Shown: one piece after another, positions 16,267 to 24,846 of the stretch
Numbering within the stretch: position 1 is the stretch's first letter
Layout of the letters: each line of letters opens with the position of its first letter
DNA from: Sphingobacterium sp. B16(2022)
GTDB taxonomy: Bacteria; Bacteroidota; Bacteroidia; Sphingobacteriales; Sphingobacteriaceae
Assembly (NCBI RefSeq): GCF_012030425.1
Contig: NZ_JAAUVN010000003.1
Span: 857,354-921,353 of the forward strand
Length of the DNA stretch: 64,000 nt
Direction of reading: 5' to 3'
The notes under the pieces: generated by a model
Databases searched by the model: none
Seen by the model: only the letters and a program-made list of their open reading frames with translations
Told to the model about the DNA's origin: nothing
Made by a program: the position numbers and the translations under genes

Positions 16267-17255
16267 TATCTCGGAATTTCTATACTAGCAATGATTTGAT
16301 CAATAATGTAATCTGTTGTGAAACCTTCCATTTCCTTCTCAGGAGTCAGCATAACACGGTGTCCTAAAACCGCAAAAGCAACTTTTTTAATATCTTCAGG
16401 TGTGACAAAATCACGACCATTTAGTGCTGCTGAAGCTTTAGCAGATTCCAAAATAGCAATTGAAGCTCGAGGTGATGCACCTAATGTCAAATTAGGATTG
16501 TTTCTGGTCTTAGAAATTAAATGAGCGATATAAACCAAAATTTCATCATGTACATATATGGATTTGATCAAACGCTGAAAATCAGCAATTTCTTGCGAAG
16601 ACACAACCTGTTGAACCAACGCTTCTTTATCTTGCGCCTTTTGTAAGTGATGCTCCTTTAAAATCAACAACTCCTGTTCTTGATCAGGGTAATGAACATC
16701 TATTTTAAAAAGAAAACGATCTAATTGTGCCTCTGGAAGTCGATAAGTTCCTTCGTGCTCAATTGGATTTTGTGTTGCAAATACAATAAACGGGGTCGGT
16801 AAAAAATAAGTTTCCCCATCAACTGTCACCTGGCGTTCGGCCATAGATTCAAATAAAGATGCCTGAGTTTTGGCAGGAGCACGATTTATTTCATCAATTA
16901 AGATGATATTCGCAAAAATAGGTCCTCTCTTAAAAATAAATTCATTCGTCTTTAAATCCAAAATAGAAGAACCTGTGACATCTGAAGGCATTAAATCCGG
17001 TGTAAACTGAATTCGTTTGAAATCACTAGCAATTGTTTTTGAAACCAATTTCGCAGATAATGTCTTCGCCACTCCAGGCAAACCTTCAATCAAAGAGTGA
17101 CCTGATGCTAGGATCGAAATCAATAGCATATCCAAGAGTTGATCCTGACCAACTATCACTTTCTTTACTTCAGCTTTTACAGCTGCCATTTTATCATATA
17201 GAACCGTCAAATCTAAACGATTCTCAAAAGGCATATATTTTTCAAATTCACTCAT
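16266..17255 (-). CDS. MoxR-family AAA+ ATPase
   Basis: Chaperone-like AAA+ ATPase thought to remodel or activate partner proteins. The 329 residues contain a Walker A motif GLPGVAKT (about 59-66), Walker B ILIDEINRAPAKTQASLFESMAE, sensor 1 ATQNP (followed by IEHEGTYRLPEAQLDRF), and a lid domain with TLGASPRA near 260-270. It overlaps both neighbours by about one base, so the cluster is translationally coupled. The client is probably one of the flanking membrane proteins. Confidence 0.94.
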   Translation of the reverse strand: MSEFEKYMPFENRLDLTVLYDKMAAVKAEVKKVIVGQDQLLDMLLISILASGHSLIEGLPGVAKTLSAKLVSKTIASDFKRIQFTPDLMPSDVTGSSILDLKTNEFIFKRGPIFANIILIDEINRAPAKTQASLFESMAERQVTVDGETYFLPTPFIVFATQNPIEHEGTYRLPEAQLDRFLFKIDVHYPDQEQELLILKEHHLQKAQDKEALVQQVVSSQEIADFQRLIKSIYVHDEILVYIAHLISKTRNNPNLTLGASPRASIAILESAKASAALNGRDFVTPEDIKKVAFAVLGHRVMLTPEKEMEGFTTDYIIDQIIASIEIPR

Positions 17256-18454
17256 TACATTTCTGCTTTAACTTTAAATTCTTCTATTTTAGTATTGACA
17301 TTTCTTAAATCCTGTTCTGTAAAATGACTTCCTTTTTGGCATTGTGTTATCAATTGAATCATTTCTGCTGTTATTTCTTTTGATACACCAGAGCGTTCAG
17401 ACAAGTTCTCTAAAAATTCTTCTTCATGAATAAGTAATGTATCAACATGAAATTTTTTGCGAATATCATGTAAAAAATAATCAATCTTTTTGTGAACCAT
17501 ATTTTCCGGAGAACCATTTTCATAATATAATGTTGCAATGGTTTCACAGAACTGCTTAGACAAATTAGGTTCTGGAAGAACTGTTTTAACAGCGCGCTGC
17601 TCTCTTCTGCTCTTAAAAATTAAAAACAATAATAAGCTGACTAGCAATAAATACCATGCTTGTCTCAATCCCATATGATTTAACAGAACACGAAGCGGTG
17701 TTTTCGATTCATTATATTTACTCTTAAAATCATACCACCCAATAGTCTGTCCATCCAAATAGCTAAAAGCTCTGGCGACATATTGATATTGCTTTTGATT
17801 GTTCAACAAATAATAATTACCAAATAACTCGGGTGTAATATGTAGCATGATGCTCCCTTTACCTATTTTTAAAGAAATAAAGTTCGGCAACAAATGTTCC
17901 TTATAGCGCAAACCACCTAAGATCGTTGCAGACTTTGGTAGTTTGGTGAACGAATAATCCAAAGTACTCTTATTAAAAGAAATAGGTATCCCATCTTGGG
18001 TAAGCTCAACTTTTATTTCTTCCTCAATATCATCTTGATTATCATAGAAGTATTCATAATCAACCTGTAACGTATCTAATAATTTTTGATTGATCTGCTC
18101 GGCAGCAATAAAAACTTTGCCGCCATTTGTCGCGAATTTTAATATGCGATTATTAACAGCATCACCAAGGTCAAACGCTTCTGAAATAAACAACAGCTGT
18201 TCTTTTGGAGCATTAAGTCTATTGTCTGATTCAAAGTAGGTAAATAGATCTTCTTTAATATCGATAACCTTCGCCTGTTTGTCAAACATATGTGGAAGCT
18301 CTTCATGGGTCACATAAAGTCCGAAGGGATTTTTATCTTTTTGATCAAATGTTCTGTCCCAAATAATAGGTTTCTTACTCGTTAGATCAATGATACCGAT
18401 TGCAACGAATACAATTATAAAAATAAATATGCTAAATTTTAACGAGCCTTTCAT
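17255..18454 (-). CDS. DUF4350-type membrane-anchored protein
   Basis: A 399-residue protein with an N-terminal membrane helix (FSIFIFIIVFVAIGIIDLT), an extracytoplasmic domain of about 230 residues resembling the glutamine-amidotransferase-like DUF4350 fold (the FDQKDKNPFGLYVTHEELP start is typical), a second helix near residue 265-280 (WYLLLVSLLLFLIFK) and a cytoplasmic C-terminal tail. It overlaps the DUF4129-like gene by 4 bp and MoxR by 1 bp. No catalytic residues are evident. Function is unknown; linkage to MoxR is the only clue. Confidence 0.82.
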   Translation of the reverse strand: MKGSLKFSIFIFIIVFVAIGIIDLTSKKPIIWDRTFDQKDKNPFGLYVTHEELPHMFDKQAKVIDIKEDLFTYFESDNRLNAPKEQLLFISEAFDLGDAVNNRILKFATNGGKVFIAAEQINQKLLDTLQVDYEYFYDNQDDIEEEIKVELTQDGIPISFNKSTLDYSFTKLPKSATILGGLRYKEHLLPNFISLKIGKGSIMLHITPELFGNYYLLNNQKQYQYVARAFSYLDGQTIGWYDFKSKYNESKTPLRVLLNHMGLRQAWYLLLVSLLLFLIFKSRREQRAVKTVLPEPNLSKQFCETIATLYYENGSPENMVHKKIDYFLHDIRKKFHVDTLLIHEEEFLENLSERSGVSKEITAEMIQLITQCQKGSHFTEQDLRNVNTKIEEFKVKAEM

Positions 18455-19245
18455 GAGATTTTAGATTGAAAATTTTTAAAATCTTGTTGATAACGCTCAA
18501 AATCGGCAGCAGTTAAATTAAAATCACCAAACCAAACATATTCAAACACCCGAGTGCATTTAATAAACTCATTTTTTAAAACTGAGTCTGAAATTTCATT
18601 TGCAAAATCATTATTTGTTTTACTATACTTCCACTTGATCACATGAGCATGTGCTAGTTTTTGAATATTTAACAATTGCATATAACGAATAGCGAGTGTA
18701 TAATTTCTATCCTTAATCGAATCAACGAGATAGGGCTTTAAATCAGTATTCATCAAATTCTTCTCTACATACCCCAAATTTTGAACACCCTCTGTTTCAG
18801 GCTCTTTATTGTCTTTTCTAAAGAAGCTATCCCTTGAATAAATTAATTTATAAAAGATATAAATCAATACCGCTAAACCTAATATTCCTAAGAAATAGAA
18901 AAACTCTTCATTATAATTAAAAGAAGAATTGGGCATCAAACTGCTTAGCCAACGATTGAAACGGGTCATTAAACGATCAAAAAAACCAATTTTATCTTTA
19001 ATATTCTCAGAATAGATAAACTCTTCGGATTGATAGCGATCCAAGACACTTTTATAATCTGTAATCGTTACTGTAGCAGCACGATTATCTTTCGGAATTT
19101 CCTGAAACAAATTCTTGTTCCAAATATCGACGCGACTTTGCTTTAATGTATCTATACTCGGCATAGCCATACGCATAGAGTCTTTATTTGCATAGCTAGC
19201 TGTCGTGAAAAATAAAAGAATAACAAAAAAATATCTATTCATCAT
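18451..19245 (-). CDS. DUF4129-like membrane protein of the MoxR cluster
   Basis: About 265 residues with a signal peptide (MMNRYFFVILLFFTTASYA), an extracytoplasmic stretch, one central helix (FFYFLGILGLAVLIYIFYKLIY) and a cytoplasmic C-terminal domain rich in aromatic and charged residues that resembles DUF4129 (YTLAIRYMQLL...FEYVWFGDFNLTAADFERYQ). The frame is open to 19266; the double Met at 19242-19247 gives the cleaner signal peptide. Both choices overlap the upstream gene. Proteins of this type accompany MoxR/DUF58 pairs; function unknown. Confidence 0.78.
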   Translation of the reverse strand: MMNRYFFVILLFFTTASYANKDSMRMAMPSIDTLKQSRVDIWNKNLFQEIPKDNRAATVTITDYKSVLDRYQSEEFIYSENIKDKIGFFDRLMTRFNRWLSSLMPNSSFNYNEEFFYFLGILGLAVLIYIFYKLIYSRDSFFRKDNKEPETEGVQNLGYVEKNLMNTDLKPYLVDSIKDRNYTLAIRYMQLLNIQKLAHAHVIKWKYSKTNNDFANEISDSVLKNEFIKCTRVFEYVWFGDFNLTAADFERYQQDFKNFQSKIS

Positions 19246-20149
19246 TTTTCCCTCCCAAATTTGCAATCATCGCATAGATACGATCGCCATATTTAAAATC
19301 TTTCGCCGTTTCGTAGATGATCCCATTTGCCAGAACACCTCCCATATATAAAAAAATTGTCAGAAGAGTTACAAGGAGCGCTCCTATGGTCATTAACATT
19401 TTCCCAAAAGATCCATCGAAAAAAGAGCTATCAAATTCCAAGAAATTATAGGAAATTAGCCCGATGATTAATCCTGGAATGAAAGTCAACATCATCATGA
19501 CTACTTGAAAAATGAAACTAACAATATAAGTGGCAATACCATATTGAACAATATTCTTTCGAATGACATTAAATGTCTCTAAAAAAGTCGTCGTCAAAGA
19601 AAAATATCCTTCCCGATAAAACAAGAACGAGCAGAAAAACCACAATCCAATTATTGAAAATAAGATTCCAATCGCAAAGCTGCCAAACAAAGGAATAAAC
19701 ATGAGAATAATCATAGCTATTCCCGCGGGAATACCAATTATTAAGACGACCAACATAGACGCGAAGAAAAACTTCACGTACATACCGATGTGGTTTCGAA
19801 ATGCGTTCAATAAATCTCTACCTGTAAAGTCCGTATTTTTTTGATTCTTCAATAAAATAAAATATTCGATGCAGATACCGTAAATGTATAATCCTAATAA
19901 TAGGATAGTAACACACAGAAGACTTACCCATAAGTACACGTTAAGATCTTCAAAGGAATCACTTTCGGATGAAAATGTAATTTTTGTAGATAAATAGTAA
20001 TAGAGGATTGTCGTGATACTCAAGGGTATAATTGAAACACTAAAAACTGTTCCGACAAAATGACCCAAAACAATTTTTAACAAATCGATAAAACTCTGTA
20101 AAAAATCGCCAATTTTACGTTCCTTCTGAAATTCGAAATTTATTTCCAT
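19235..20149 (-). CDS. Multi-pass membrane protein of the MoxR cluster
   Basis: A 304-residue protein with about six hydrophobic segments, including VFSVSIIPLSITTILYYY, LWVSLLCVTILLLGLYIYGI, MLVVLIIGIPAGIAMIILMF and MTIGALLVTLLTIFLYMGGV. Charged residues are at the ends. It resembles DUF4013-like or glycerophosphodiesterase-membrane-domain proteins in layout, but I cannot assign a family. It overlaps SpoIIM by 10 bp and the DUF4129-like gene, so it is part of the same coupled block. Confidence 0.75.
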   Translation of the reverse strand: MEINFEFQKERKIGDFLQSFIDLLKIVLGHFVGTVFSVSIIPLSITTILYYYLSTKITFSSESDSFEDLNVYLWVSLLCVTILLLGLYIYGICIEYFILLKNQKNTDFTGRDLLNAFRNHIGMYVKFFFASMLVVLIIGIPAGIAMIILMFIPLFGSFAIGILFSIIGLWFFCSFLFYREGYFSLTTTFLETFNVIRKNIVQYGIATYIVSFIFQVVMMMLTFIPGLIIGLISYNFLEFDSSFFDGSFGKMLMTIGALLVTLLTIFLYMGGVLANGIIYETAKDFKYGDRIYAMIANLGGKNDE

Positions 20150-21102
20150 TGATTAATTTTAGCTAATTGAAAAGGACGTAGAATATAATAATATAAAATC
20201 ATCACCAATGTAATTATTATGATCAGCAAGCACATGGTCATAGAAATATGATAGTAACGGGTAACAAACCCCTCTAATGTACCAGCAAGTATAAAAAATG
20301 GAATTGTACTCGCTAAAACCTTCATTGATAATTTTGCCGCTCGAATAAAGGCTTCCATTCTACTATATGATTTTGGGAACAAGAAACTATTACCTAACAT
20401 TAAACCACAACCTCCTGCTATGATAATAACAGAAATTTCTATAGTTCCGTGTATCCAAATGGCAGACATCGCCTTTTGTAAAACCCCGTATTCATAAAAC
20501 ATATAATGAAATGCACCTAACATGATACCGTTAGAGAAAAGAATATAACCCGTTCCCACACTAAAAAAAACACCAAACGTAAAAGCTAAAAAAGCTACCC
20601 TTACATTATTAATGGTGATCGCTAGTGCAGATCCAAAATTATTCCCTGATGCATAAATGGCAGCAGGATCCCCTTTTCGGATATTATCAATGGACTGATC
20701 GACATAGGCATCTCCTAAAATTAACCGCACAAAATTTTCATCATAGTGAGCAGATAAAAACCCAATAATGCTCGCCAAAAGAAAAATCAAAAAAGAAAAC
20801 AACAACGGCCGCCGCATTTCCCAAACAGCATAAGGTATTTCATATGAAAAAAAATGCTTAAGTTTATTTTCAGAAGCTTTCTGATCTTTATATATTTTTT
20901 GATGTGCTAAAATGGCCAACTCATTTAAATAATCTTTTGTCCTACTTTCTGGATAGAAAGTTTGTGCATAGGCTAAGTCATTGGTGAGTTCAATATAATT
21001 TGACGCCAGTTCATCGGGATTAACATCAACATGAATGGATAAATTATTTTCAATTGACAACCATTTTTCCTTATTTCGCTCGATGAATGATGCTTCTCTC
21101 AT
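20140..21102 (-). CDS. Stage II sporulation protein M-like (DUF95) membrane protein
   Basis: A 320-residue integral membrane protein of the SpoIIM family, which in non-spore-formers is found beside RDD and MoxR genes. The start MREASFIERNKEKWLSIE is typical. The central signature is present: GNNFGSALAITINNVRVAFLAFTFGVFFSVGTGYILFSNGIMLGAF, followed by IWIHGTIEISVIIIAGGCGLMLG. About five membrane helices are predicted. The molecular function is unknown; nothing here points to sporulation. It is the first gene of the minus-strand cluster. Confidence 0.88.
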   Translation of the reverse strand: MREASFIERNKEKWLSIENNLSIHVDVNPDELASNYIELTNDLAYAQTFYPESRTKDYLNELAILAHQKIYKDQKASENKLKHFFSYEIPYAVWEMRRPLLFSFLIFLLASIIGFLSAHYDENFVRLILGDAYVDQSIDNIRKGDPAAIYASGNNFGSALAITINNVRVAFLAFTFGVFFSVGTGYILFSNGIMLGAFHYMFYEYGVLQKAMSAIWIHGTIEISVIIIAGGCGLMLGNSFLFPKSYSRMEAFIRAAKLSMKVLASTIPFFILAGTLEGFVTRYYHISMTMCLLIIIITLVMILYYYILRPFQLAKINQWK

Positions 21103-21128
21103 GAATATAAATTTTAAACCGGCTATTT

Positions 21129-21136
21129 CAAATATA
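21129..21136 (-). promoter_or_regulatory. -7 box (TATATTTG) for the SpoIIM-MoxR-DUF58 operon
   Basis: Minus-strand TATATTTG is a perfect TAnnTTTG box 26 nt before the SpoIIM ATG. Its upstream end overlaps the A of the divergent RDD gene's ATG (21136), so promoter and start codon share DNA. Confidence 0.5.
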
Positions 21137-21861
21137 TGAATAAACTATTAATAAATACTCCACAGAACGTAAAAATAGAATACAATTTAGCTTCATTAGG
21201 TTCTAGAATTATTGCTTTTGCTATTGATTACTTTATTATTCTTGTTTATTATATCTTAATAATTGTCATTCTTGACTCTTTCCATATTAATATGGGAGAT
21301 TCCTGGTTATTCTTTGGTATTCTATCATTATTGACACTTCCCGCCCTCTTCTATCCTATTGTTATGGAAACCGCAATGTCAGGACAAAGCATAGGAAAGA
21401 AAATCATGAAAATTAAAGTGGTTAAGATCGACGGAACCCGCGCCAACTTTTATCAATATTTTGCCCGTTGGACATTTTCTCTGGTTGATATCTGGATGTG
21501 TATGGGCGGGATTGCAATTACTTCAATTGCCCTATCCAAATATGGACAACGTATTGGCGATTTATCCGGTGAGACATCTGTCATTAGTTTAAAAGCAAAA
21601 TTAAACCTACAACAGACCATCTTTGAGGATGTCCCATCAGAAAAAGACATCATCTTTCCGCAAGTAATTAAATTGAGCGATCAAGATGCAAATAAGGTAA
21701 AGGAGATTTACGATGGCGCTGTCAGAAGGAAAGACTACAATATTCTTTTAGCCCTTACTCAGAAACTAGAAAACATTATGGATGTTAAATCAACGATGCA
21801 TCCTAATGATTTTGTCAATCAAGTCATGAAAGATCATTATATCTTATTCCGTAATAAATAG
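21136..21861 (+). CDS. RDD-family membrane protein
   Basis: A 241-residue protein whose N-terminal two thirds form an RDD domain with three membrane helices. The expected start TPQNVKIEYNLASLGSRIIAFAIDYFIIL contains the R and first D of the family, and the later MSGQSIGKKIMKIKVVKIDG is the conserved loop. The last 75 residues are cytoplasmic and charged. RDD proteins beside SpoIIM and MoxR are a recurrent Bacteroidota arrangement. The gene is divergent from SpoIIM with only 33 bp between starts, so its own promoter must lie in the SpoIIM coding region. Confidence 0.87.
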   Translation: MNKLLINTPQNVKIEYNLASLGSRIIAFAIDYFIILVYYILIIVILDSFHINMGDSWLFFGILSLLTLPALFYPIVMETAMSGQSIGKKIMKIKVVKIDGTRANFYQYFARWTFSLVDIWMCMGGIAITSIALSKYGQRIGDLSGETSVISLKAKLNLQQTIFEDVPSEKDIIFPQVIKLSDQDANKVKEIYDGAVRRKDYNILLALTQKLENIMDVKSTMHPNDFVNQVMKDHYILFRNK

Positions 21862-21894
21862 AAAAAGCCGCCTATGGGCGACTTTTTCTATTTA
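21855..21894. terminator. Bidirectional terminator between the RDD gene and fabD
   Basis: Inverted repeat with outer arms TAAATAGAAAAAG/CTTTTTCTATTTA and an inner CGCC/GGCG helix closed by TATG. The 5' arm contains the RDD stop codon. It can end both convergent genes. Confidence 0.85.
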
Positions 21895-21906
21895 TTCTTA
21901 AAGTAA

Positions 21907-22797
21907 TTACTCCGCAATACTTGCTGCAGAAGTCTGTACCTGACGGTTCACCTTTTTCACCAAACCTTGTAACACATTGCCCGGGCCTACTTCGACAAAA
22001 GCTTCTGCTCCGTCTGCTAACATATTTTGAACTGTTTGAGTCCAACGTACTGCACCAGTTAACTGTGCGATCAAATTCTCTTTTATCGTTGCTGCATCTG
22101 TATATGGCTTTGCATCCACATTTTGATAAACAGGACAAATCGGCGTGTTAATTTCAACCGCTTCGATTGCTGCCTGTAGCTCAACTTTAGCCGGCTCCAT
22201 CAATGGAGAGTGAAAAGCACCGCCAACATTTAATTTCAAAGCACGTTTAGCGCCAGCCTCGGTCAAAAGCGCACAAGCTTTATCTACTCCGGCGATAGAG
22301 CCAGAAATTACCAATTGACCTGGACAATTATAATTTGCCGCAACCACTACATCATCCACTTTTGCACAAATATCCTCCACAACAGCATCTTCAAGACCTA
22401 AAATCGCAGCCATAGTGGAAGGCTCCAATTCACAAGCTTTTTGCATCGCGTTAGCACGTTGTGACACTAATTTCAATCCATCCTCAAAAGACAAAGCTCC
22501 CGCTGATACTAAAGCAGAAAACTCACCTAAAGAATGACCTGCAACCATATCAGGTTGAAATTGATCTCCCAAGGCTTTCGCTAAAATCACTGAATGTAAA
22601 AAAATCGCTGGTTGAGTAACGTTGGTCTGTTTCAGCTGCTCATCAGTTCCTGCAAACATAATATCGGTAATACGAAACCCTAATATATCGTTTGCTTTTT
22701 CAAATAAAGCTTTTGTTTCTTCATTCAGATTATACAGGTCCTGCCCCATTCCTACGAATTGAGCGCCTTGACCAGGAAATACATATGCTGTTTTCAT
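21907..22797 (-). CDS. fabD: Malonyl-CoA:acyl carrier protein transacylase
   Basis: Transfers malonyl groups from CoA to acyl carrier protein, the entry step of fatty-acid elongation. The 296-residue length is normal. The nucleophile is Ser89 in GHSLGE, the catalytic His is 196 in GGAFHSPLM, and Arg114 lies in the conserved QRANAMQ segment. The N-terminus FPGQGAQFVGMGQD supplies the oxyanion Gln. Unlike many bacteria, no other fab gene is adjacent. A -7 box is 25 nt upstream. Confidence 0.97.
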   Translation of the reverse strand: MKTAYVFPGQGAQFVGMGQDLYNLNEETKALFEKANDILGFRITDIMFAGTDEQLKQTNVTQPAIFLHSVILAKALGDQFQPDMVAGHSLGEFSALVSAGALSFEDGLKLVSQRANAMQKACELEPSTMAAILGLEDAVVEDICAKVDDVVVAANYNCPGQLVISGSIAGVDKACALLTEAGAKRALKLNVGGAFHSPLMEPAKVELQAAIEAVEINTPICPVYQNVDAKPYTDAATIKENLIAQLTGAVRWTQTVQNMLADGAEAFVEVGPGNVLQGLVKKVNRQVQTSAASIAE

Positions 22798-22822
22798 ATT
22801 TAAAATTATCTGTTCTAATGCA

Positions 22823-22830
22823 CAAACTTA
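22823..22830 (-). promoter_or_regulatory. -7 box (TAAGTTTG) for fabD
   Basis: Minus-strand TAAGTTTG matches TAnnTTTG 25 nt before the fabD ATG, in the gap after the M16 protease gene. Confidence 0.5.
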
Positions 22831-22981
22831 GATAAATTGTCTTTTATATACAATATCATAAAGTCGAATATCAGAAGCTGTACGCGTTACCTATACTTTA
22901 ATATTTTAATTCATGAAATCGTATACAGTCAATCCGTTTATGCATCTCTTAAATTCCTTTAAGGAATAAAAAAATTAAACA

Positions 22982-24211
22982 CTAAGATTCAGGAACAAAA
23001 CTCAGTGATGTCATGCGAGCGGGATCTAAAATCTCCCGTGATGTTTCCAATAATTCTGTCGTTGAAATCGCTTTTATTTTATCAATAATAACATCTAGTT
23101 CAATAATCTGGTTGTAGTCCATCACATTCTTTGCCGCAGCAATGATCATGCTCATCCTGTTTTCCTCTGAAAGTGCGATCTGACCGATAAATTTGCGTTT
23201 TGCTTTCTGAAGCTGTACAGCACTCATCTCCTTTTCACAAAATTTATTAAGCTCCCTAAAAACAAGTTTTTTTGCTTTCTCTATCTTTTCTTCATCTGTT
23301 CCCAAATAAATACTAAATAAGCCCGAATCTGAAAACATGGTATAATTAGATTCGATTGTATAAGCTATTCCATATTTTTCACGAATGGAAAGATTCAATA
23401 TCGAACTCATCCCCATTCCTCCCAGCATATTATTTAATAACAATAAACCTGTTTTTCGGTCGTCTCTAAAACTATATGCATGTGCACCGACCATATAATG
23501 GACCTGATTAATTGGTTTAGGAATCTCGACATGCGATACAGGCACCGCAACAACATCATTCCTCTCCCGCTGAATTTTATTTTCAGCAACGGATGCAAAA
23601 ATTTTATTGGCAAGCCTTTCGACCTGTTTAACCGTATAATTTCCTGTAATCGAAATCACGATTTCATTTGTATCGTAATTTGACTGAATAAAATCATGAA
23701 TATCGCTTTTTGTAAGTGCCAACAATTGATCCTCAAGACCGAGTATATTATGCCCCAAACCAGCTCCTTTGAATAATAGATCTTCAAAATCATCTACAAT
23801 AGATTCTTCAGGACTGTCCAGATAAGAAGCCATTTCATCGACAATAACCGATTTCTCTTTATCTAATTCCTCCTCAGGAAAAGTCGAATGAAAAAAGATA
23901 TCCTCAAATAGATCTAAAGCTTTATCCAAATACGGGGTCAAAAATGATGCATGTACACATGTATATTCTTTTGTCGTATAGGCATTAAGATCTCCACCAA
24001 CAGCTTCCAAATGGTTTAAAATCTGATTCGTACTTCTACGTTCAGTTCTTTTAAAAAGTAGGTGCTCAATAAAATGTGCAACGCCAAATTTACCTTCTTT
24101 TTCATCTCTTGACCCTGCATTGATTAACATACAAGCATGTGTAATCGGTAGGTTTTGCGGTTGAAAAACCACACGGATACCATTGGATAAGCGTATTATT
24201 TCGTATTCCAT
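22982..24211 (-). CDS. M16-family zinc protease (insulinase type)
   Basis: A 409-residue single-unit M16 peptidase. The inverted zinc motif HFIEH is near residue 47, with the downstream Glu ligand in EKSVIVDEMASYLDS (about 120-134). The second, inactive domain holds the Arg-Tyr type segment near SLSIREKYGIAYTIES. Such proteins degrade peptides or process proteins in the cytoplasm or periplasm; no signal peptide is visible, so it is probably cytoplasmic. It follows the GNAT gene by 21 bp and is probably co-transcribed with it. Confidence 0.92.
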   Translation of the reverse strand: MEYEIIRLSNGIRVVFQPQNLPITHACMLINAGSRDEKEGKFGVAHFIEHLLFKRTERRSTNQILNHLEAVGGDLNAYTTKEYTCVHASFLTPYLDKALDLFEDIFFHSTFPEEELDKEKSVIVDEMASYLDSPEESIVDDFEDLLFKGAGLGHNILGLEDQLLALTKSDIHDFIQSNYDTNEIVISITGNYTVKQVERLANKIFASVAENKIQRERNDVVAVPVSHVEIPKPINQVHYMVGAHAYSFRDDRKTGLLLLNNMLGGMGMSSILNLSIREKYGIAYTIESNYTMFSDSGLFSIYLGTDEEKIEKAKKLVFRELNKFCEKEMSAVQLQKAKRKFIGQIALSEENRMSMIIAAAKNVMDYNQIIELDVIIDKIKAISTTELLETSREILDPARMTSLSFVPES

Positions 24212-24232
24212 ATATTAATTTGGAGATTCTAT

Positions 24233-24685
24233 TTAATTATTTTTAATGCCATATCGCATTATATTTCTAGGATGAAAACCAAAACCTTGACTTTCATATA
24301 ATTTTTGTGCCGGTAAGTTATGCGGTTCAACCTCTAGCAGAACCAATTTACAGCCCTTGTCCTGAACATATTCTTTGACAAACTCAACAGCCTTTTTACC
24401 TAAACCTTTGCCTCTTGCATCAGCATTTAAATATAATTCGTCCAGCAAAGCTACCGTTCCCTTAAATTCAAAGCTAAAGAAATAAACAACAATAATATAC
24501 CCCAGGACTAAATCATTTTCTTTAATTAGCCAAGACTGCCCCAGCTTTTCATCGTCAAGAAAAATTCTAAAATTTTCTCGGCTTACAATAGGATCGATAT
24601 CATATCCATCAATTGCATAAAAATCTTGCATCATAGCAACAATGATATCAATATTTTCAGACGTTAATTTTTCAAATGTGATCAT
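24233..24685 (-). CDS. GNAT-family N-acetyltransferase
   Basis: About 150 residues with a GNAT acetyl-CoA fold: the ALLDELYLNADARGKGLGKKAVEFV segment holds the pyrophosphate-binding R/Q-x-x-G-x-G/A-type loop (ARGKGLG), and the C-terminal LLEVEPHNLPAQKLYESQGF is the family's closing motif. The frame is open to 24706, but that start would lie inside the -7 box, so the Met at 24685 (MITFEKLTS) is preferred. The substrate is unknown. Confidence 0.9.
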   Translation of the reverse strand: MITFEKLTSENIDIIVAMMQDFYAIDGYDIDPIVSRENFRIFLDDEKLGQSWLIKENDLVLGYIIVVYFFSFEFKGTVALLDELYLNADARGKGLGKKAVEFVKEYVQDKGCKLVLLEVEPHNLPAQKLYESQGFGFHPRNIMRYGIKNN

Positions 24686-24703
24686 AATGCATTCGTTTAG
24701 TGG

Positions 24704-24711
24704 CAAAAATA
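24704..24711 (-). promoter_or_regulatory. -7 box (TATTTTTG) for the GNAT-M16 unit
   Basis: Minus-strand TATTTTTG is a perfect TAnnTTTG box 18 nt before the preferred GNAT ATG. It overlaps the earlier in-frame ATG and thereby decides the start. Confidence 0.5.
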
Positions 24712-24779
24712 ACTAAATAAAAACAGTCGAATTCTATAACAGTCGAAAAATGACGTGGATGGGATATAGCACCAAACAA

Positions 24780-24813
24780 AAAATGGTTCTGATCTTACGA
24801 TCAGAACCATTTT
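24780..24813 (-). terminator. Intrinsic terminator after the outer-membrane protein gene
   Basis: A perfect 15-bp stem (AAAATGGTTCTGATC and its complement) with a TTAC loop, 33 bp beyond the stop of the beta-barrel gene, followed on the minus strand by a T run. Confidence 0.85.
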
Positions 24814-24846
24814 ATCCACTTGTTTTTCGATAGGTAGGTGGTAAGC

